Shown: one piece after another, positions 43,854 to 64,000 of the stretch
How positions within the stretch are numbered: the stretch's first letter is position 1
Layout of the letters: each line of letters begins with the position of its first letter
Source: Streptomyces peucetius
GTDB lineage: Bacteria; Actinomycetota; Actinomycetes; Streptomycetales; Streptomycetaceae
Assembly: GCF_025854275.1 (NCBI RefSeq)
Contig: NZ_CP107567.1
Location: forward strand, 5,952,001-6,016,000
Length of the DNA: 64,000 nt
Direction: 5' to 3'
Notes under the pieces: model-generated
The model's database searches: none
Told to the model about the DNA's origin: nothing
The model's input: the letters and a program-made list of their open reading frames with translations, nothing else
Program-made: the position numbers and the translations under genes

Positions 43854-46562
43854 ATGTCGAGAAGTCAGGCCAGGTCCTGCCACAGCCTGGTGGTCCGGGT
43901 GCCGGGCCCGGTCGATGCCGCAGAACTTCAGCGCCGTCTGCGTGCCGGGGCCACCGGCTCCTGGCCCGGGACGGCCGCCCGGCTCCGGCTGTGGGAGGAG
44001 GCGCTGCCCTTCGACGCCGGCCACCCCGCCGCCCGGCACCGGGTCGCCGCGGAGGCCGAACGGCCGCTGCACGCCGACGGGCCGCCGCTGCGCGCCGTGC
44101 TCGTGCGCTACGCCGACGGCGACGCCGACCTCGTCCTGGTGGCCCGGCACGAACTCACCTTCGACGAGCCCCGCTTCACCTTCGGCCGGAGCCCCGCGGC
44201 GGCCCTGCCGGGCGAGGACGCGACGCCGCCGGAGTGGGGCCTGGGCGACCCGGCCCAGTCGGGCCGCACCGGTGACGTGCCGGTTCCGCTGCCCGGCACC
44301 GTACGCGCCGACGACGCCCTGCTCACCGGGGCGGTCCTGCTGGTCCTCGCCCGCTACGGGACGGGTCGGCCTCTCGACGAGTCGCAGCGCACCGGCGACT
44401 TCCTGGCGTCGCTGAACGGGGCGGAGGCCGAGCCCCTGCCGGGTGTCGGCCTGCGCATCGACACGGCCAGACCCGGGGAGCGGCGGCTGCCGTCCCTCGC
44501 CCCGGCCGGACCCGCGGAACTCCACTTCCTGCGGCACGAGGACGGCAGCGCCACCGGCGTGCTCCGCCACGACCTCGGCGCTCTGTCCCCGGCCGTCGCG
44601 GAGCGCTTCGCCGGTCATGTCGCCCACGTGGCGGGCCAGTTGGCCGGTGACCCCGACCGCGCCCTCGACGCCGTGGAACTGATGACGGAGGACGAGTCCC
44701 GGTCGGTGCTGCGGCTGGGCGTCACGCCTCCCGTGGGCAGTGCCCGAGCGGCCGGACGGACGCTGCACGGACTCTTCGCCGACGTCGCCCGCGAGCACCC
44801 CGACGCGATCGCCCTCACGGCCGGCGACACCAGCCTCACCTACGCCGAGCTCGACGCCCGGTCCGAGCGGACCGCGGCCGGTCTCTCGGCCCTCGGCGTG
44901 ACCCCGGGCAGCCTGGTCGGCGTCGCCCTGGAGCGCAACGCCGACCTGGTGGTCACCCTGCTCGGCATCCTCAAGGCCGGCTGCGCCTATGTGCCCATGG
45001 ACCTGCGCTACCCGCAGGAGAGGCTGCGCTACACGGTGGAGGACGCCGGGGCGTCCGTCGTCGTCGGCGGTGCCGACGAGCCGTTCCCCGACATCGAGGG
45101 CGTACGGGTCGTCACCCCCGGCGAACTGCGGGCCCTCGGCGACGGCGGCAGCGCTCCGCTGCTCGCGGAGGACGGCTCGGCCACCGCCTACGTCATCTAC
45201 ACCTCCGGGTCGACCGGGCGGCCCAAGGGCGTCGTCGTGCCGCACCGCAACGTCGCCGCCCTCCTGGAGGCGACCCGCGAGGACTTCGGGCTCAGCGGGG
45301 ACGACGTGTGGACGCTGTTCCACTCGAGCGCCTTCGACTTCTCCGTCTGGGAGATCTGGGGCTGCCTGCTCACCGGCGGGCGCCTGGTCGTCGTCGACTA
45401 CTGGGTGACCCGGGACACCGACCTCTTCCACGAGCTGCTCGTCCGCGAGCACGTCACCGTGCTGAACCAGACTCCGTCCGCGTTCGCCCAGATCGTCGAG
45501 GCGGACCGGCAGCGGCGCGCGGAGCTCTCGCTGCGCCTGGTCGTCTTCGGCGGCGAGCCGCTCGACGTGCGGATGCTCGCCCCCTGGTTCGCCCGGCACT
45601 CCCACACCGAGTGCCGGCTGGTGAACATGTTCGGCATCACGGAGACCACGGTCCACGTCACGGCGCACACCGTGACCCCCGCCGACGTCCTCGCCGCCGG
45701 CCGCAAGGTCGGTCCCGCACTGCCCGGCTGGTCCCTCTCGGTGCGCGACCCCCGTGGCAGGCTCCTGCCGCTCGGCGTCCCCGGCGAGATCTGCGTCGGC
45801 GGCGCCGGAGTCGCCGACCGCTACCTCGGCCGGCCCGAACTCACCGCCGACCGCTTCGTCACCGACCCGTACGGCGGCGGCCGGATCTACCGCAGCGGCG
45901 ACTGCGGGCGGCTGCGCCCCGACGGGAGCCTCGACCACCTCGGCCGGCTCGACAGCCAGGTCAAGGTGCGCGGCCACCGCATCGAGCTGGACGAGATCCG
46001 CAACGTGCTGCTCAGCCACCCCGCCGTCGCGGGCGCGGCGGCCGTGCTGAACCACGACACCCCCGGTGACTCCGCGACCGCCAGGATCGACGCCTACGTG
46101 GCGCTGCGCGCGGCGGCCTCGACCGCCGATGTGCTGGCCCACGCCCGGGGCGTGCTCCCGGCGTACATGGTCCCGGCCTCCGTGACCGAACTCCCCTCGA
46201 TCCCCCTGACCATCAACGGCAAGGTGGACACGGCGGCACTGCCGGCGCCCGAGGCGGCGAGGCCGGGCCGGGAGCGTCCGACGGCCGGGACGGGGAGCGC
46301 CGGGACGAAGGAGCCGGCGGCGTCGATCGACGGTGAATCCGACAGGCTGACCGAGCAGATTCTCGGGCTCTGGGGACACGCCCTCAACACCGACGTCACC
46401 CTGAAGGACAATTTCTTCGAGCTCGGCGGCAATTCACTGCTCGTCATCCGGGTACTGCGGGAAATGCGCGAACAAGGCCTGCCGAAGGTTGCGACGCAGG
46501 ACTTCTATCGCAACTCGACGGCAGGCCGGTTCGTCGAACTCGTCAGGGATGCTCAGGGCTGA
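43854..46562 (+). CDS. NRPS, degenerate C-like domain plus A(Thr)-T
   Basis: A 902-residue protein. Residues about 1-300 look like a shortened condensation domain in which HHxxxDG is degenerate (VARHELTFDEPRF). The adenylation domain follows: [50 protein letters not shown]. Reading the ten-residue specificity code gives D-F-W-N-V-G-M-V-H-K, very close to the Thr code. The carrier domain has the phosphopantetheine Ser in FFELGGNSLLVIR near residue 865. No thioesterase. It probably supplies Thr to the A-less C-T half module at the start of the next NRPS (inference). Confidence 0.9.
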   Translation: MSRSQARSCHSLVVRVPGPVDAAELQRRLRAGATGSWPGTAARLRLWEEALPFDAGHPAARHRVAAEAERPLHADGPPLRAVLVRYADGDADLVLVARHELTFDEPRFTFGRSPAAALPGEDATPPEWGLGDPAQSGRTGDVPVPLPGTVRADDALLTGAVLLVLARYGTGRPLDESQRTGDFLASLNGAEAEPLPGVGLRIDTARPGERRLPSLAPAGPAELHFLRHEDGSATGVLRHDLGALSPAVAERFAGHVAHVAGQLAGDPDRALDAVELMTEDESRSVLRLGVTPPVGSARAAGRTLHGLFADVAREHPDAIALTAGDTSLTYAELDARSERTAAGLSALGVTPGSLVGVALERNADLVVTLLGILKAGCAYVPMDLRYPQERLRYTVEDAGASVVVGGADEPFPDIEGVRVVTPGELRALGDGGSAPLLAEDGSATAYVIYTSGSTGRPKGVVVPHRNVAALLEATREDFGLSGDDVWTLFHSSAFDFSVWEIWGCLLTGGRLVVVDYWVTRDTDLFHELLVREHVTVLNQTPSAFAQIVEADRQRRAELSLRLVVFGGEPLDVRMLAPWFARHSHTECRLVNMFGITETTVHVTAHTVTPADVLAAGRKVGPALPGWSLSVRDPRGRLLPLGVPGEICVGGAGVADRYLGRPELTADRFVTDPYGGGRIYRSGDCGRLRPDGSLDHLGRLDSQVKVRGHRIELDEIRNVLLSHPAVAGAAAVLNHDTPGDSATARIDAYVALRAAASTADVLAHARGVLPAYMVPASVTELPSIPLTINGKVDTAALPAPEAARPGRERPTAGTGSAGTKEPAASIDGESDRLTEQILGLWGHALNTDVTLKDNFFELGGNSLLVIRVLREMREQGLPKVATQDFYRNSTAGRFVELVRDAQG

Positions 46563-47143
46563 CCCTGGCTGTCTGCGGGCCGCTGCTCCGAGCGGCCCGC
46601 AGACTTCTTGCGCCCGCCGTCGACCCGACGCTTGATCGCGGCCAGAATGGCGATCCTGATGACCCCGCTCGGCACCCGGATCACCGCCCAGTAACGGCCG
46701 AAGCTGCGCCGGGTCCGCTCGTCCGTCGCGAGAATCCGGGTCTCCGTGGCCAATTTCCCGTCGTGGTAGAGCATATTGAAACCGACCTTGGTGCAGCCGG
46801 GCTCCGCATAGTCCCGGAACACCTCGTGCATCGGCTGCTCTGGGGTCACGGGGCCGGCCTGCGAGCCGATGCCGCCGTAGAGGAACTCGTTGTCACCCAG
46901 GGCGAGTACGGTGTCACCGCCCATGGCGAAGTCGTCGAGCACCCGGCCGTCCGGACGCAGCCGGTTGCGCGTGAACGCCAGCAGGAAACGGGCCACCGGC
47001 GCCTCGCGCCAGGTGATCTCCCGGGCTGCTCGCAGGACTTCCTCGCGCGGTGCCTCCACCGCCACCCAATGATGCTCGCGGAAATGCCATTTCGGCATGT
47101 GGTGATCGAGCAGCGTTGCCTCTGATTTTCTGTCTCCGGTCAT
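46553..47143 (-). CDS. Small protein of possible SRPBCC-like fold, convergent between the two NRPS genes
   Basis: A 196-residue protein (MPKWHFREHHWVAVEAPREEVLRAAREITWREAPV near the N terminus; GIGSQAGPVTPEQ; VGFNMLYHDGKLATETRILATD, then RRSFGRYWAVIRVPSGVIR). The layout is like SRPBCC proteins, but I do not recognise a named family. ATG 47143 chosen; upstream extension is in the NRPS promoter region. Its 3' end overlaps the preceding NRPS by 10 bp and contains a hairpin. A function in this cluster is not shown. Confidence 0.7.
   Translation of the reverse strand: MTGDRKSEATLLDHHMPKWHFREHHWVAVEAPREEVLRAAREITWREAPVARFLLAFTRNRLRPDGRVLDDFAMGGDTVLALGDNEFLYGGIGSQAGPVTPEQPMHEVFRDYAEPGCTKVGFNMLYHDGKLATETRILATDERTRRSFGRYWAVIRVPSGVIRIAILAAIKRRVDGGRKKSAGRSEQRPADSQGQP
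46572..46603. terminator. Hairpin ending the Thr-loading NRPS transcript
   Basis: A perfect 13-bp stem (TCTGCGGGCCGCT with AGCGGCCCGCAGA) and 6-nt loop, 10 bp after the NRPS stop at 46562 and inside the 3' coding end of the opposing gene. It separates this unit from the giant NRPS, which has its own promoter. Confidence 0.7.
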
Positions 47144-47189
47144 ACCGGCGACGCTAGCACGCGTGCCCGCGAGGGGACTTGGCGTCGGG

Positions 47190-47241
47190 TGGCAACTTTC
47201 TGCAAGCGCCGTTGTCCCGGCCGAAACGGGGCTGTTAGACA
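47190..47241 (+). promoter_or_regulatory. Promoter with cluster 25-bp element (copy 4), upstream of the giant NRPS
   Basis: The element starts TGGCAACTTTCTG at 47190 and ends CGTTG at 47214. A -10-like TAGACA lies at 47236-47241, 46 bp from the element start. The NRPS GTG is at 47302, preceded by GGGTGAG. Confidence 0.66.
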
Positions 47242-47301
47242 TGGCCAAGTTGTCATGCTTGGCAATTCTCGTTTACATCACTGCATTGAGGGTGAGTGGC
47301 T

Positions 47302-64000
<16,699 letters not shown>

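Noticed and set aside
42717..46379. A long minus-strand frame opposite the thioesterase/SDR/NRPS unit
   Set aside because: Low-complexity translation with no motifs; the plus-strand genes are certain.

Overview
The window is high-GC actinomycete DNA, almost certainly from a Streptomyces: GTG and TTG starts are common, codons end in G or C, and the left third has the gene order usual around recA in that genus (helicase, azlCD, DUF3046, AI-2E family protein, recA, recX, glutamate ABC operon, two-component pair, TAXI binding protein). No tRNA, rRNA or CRISPR array was seen.

Layout. 1-20.3 kb is mostly core chromosome: an Lhr-type helicase (partial), an AraC regulator with azlCD, recA-recX with two recognisable damage-responsive promoters, a flavin monooxygenase, the gluABCD-like operon, a response regulator/histidine kinase pair, a TAXI protein, and an azoreductase divergent from a LysR regulator. 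A small accessory patch (about 6.84-8.81 kb) holds an aminoglycoside-phosphotransferase-like gene and a SRPBCC gene among IS21-like terminal repeats that lack any transposase. 21.4-26.6 kb (minus strand) is a compact p-terphenyl-type set: an A-T-TE synthetase, an SDR and a SnoaL/NTF2-like protein, matching the TerA/TerB/TerC (EchA-type) logic, followed by a Sfp-type phosphopantetheinyl transferase.

From 27.0 kb to the right edge lies a large assembly line of the cinnamoyl- or polyenoyl-lipid nonribosomal peptide type. Two tandem LuxR-type regulators are followed by a malonyltransferase/type II thioesterase/IclR unit. Next comes a 10.6-kb operon for a highly reducing type II polyketide: two ACPs, two ketosynthases with catalytic Cys, two Cys-less ketosynthase-fold partners, two hot-dog dehydratases, a ketoreductase, a DsbA-like isomerase candidate, a DsrE/DsrF/DsrH-like trio and MbtH. 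Then a thioesterase/SDR/NRPS unit (stand-alone A-T predicted to load Thr) and a giant NRPS that runs off the window. The visible NRPS order is C-T-C-A-T-C-A-T-E-C-A-T-C-A-T-C. Specificity-code reading gives Thr, Phe-like, an uncalled D-residue, Val-like, then an uncalled residue. The inferred product is a peptide whose N terminus is acylated by the unsaturated polyketide.

The most notable observation is a 25-bp gapless motif (TGGCA at one end, CGTTG at the other) placed 46-48 bp before a -10-like hexamer at three of the four predicted transcription units of this cluster, and also present upstream of the fourth. It is a strong candidate operator for a cluster-specific activator. Other points worth checking are the DsrE/F/H-like trio inside a polyketide operon, the A-less C-T half module paired with a separate Thr A-T protein, and a sharp codon-usage shift around one adenylation domain that suggests a subdomain swap.
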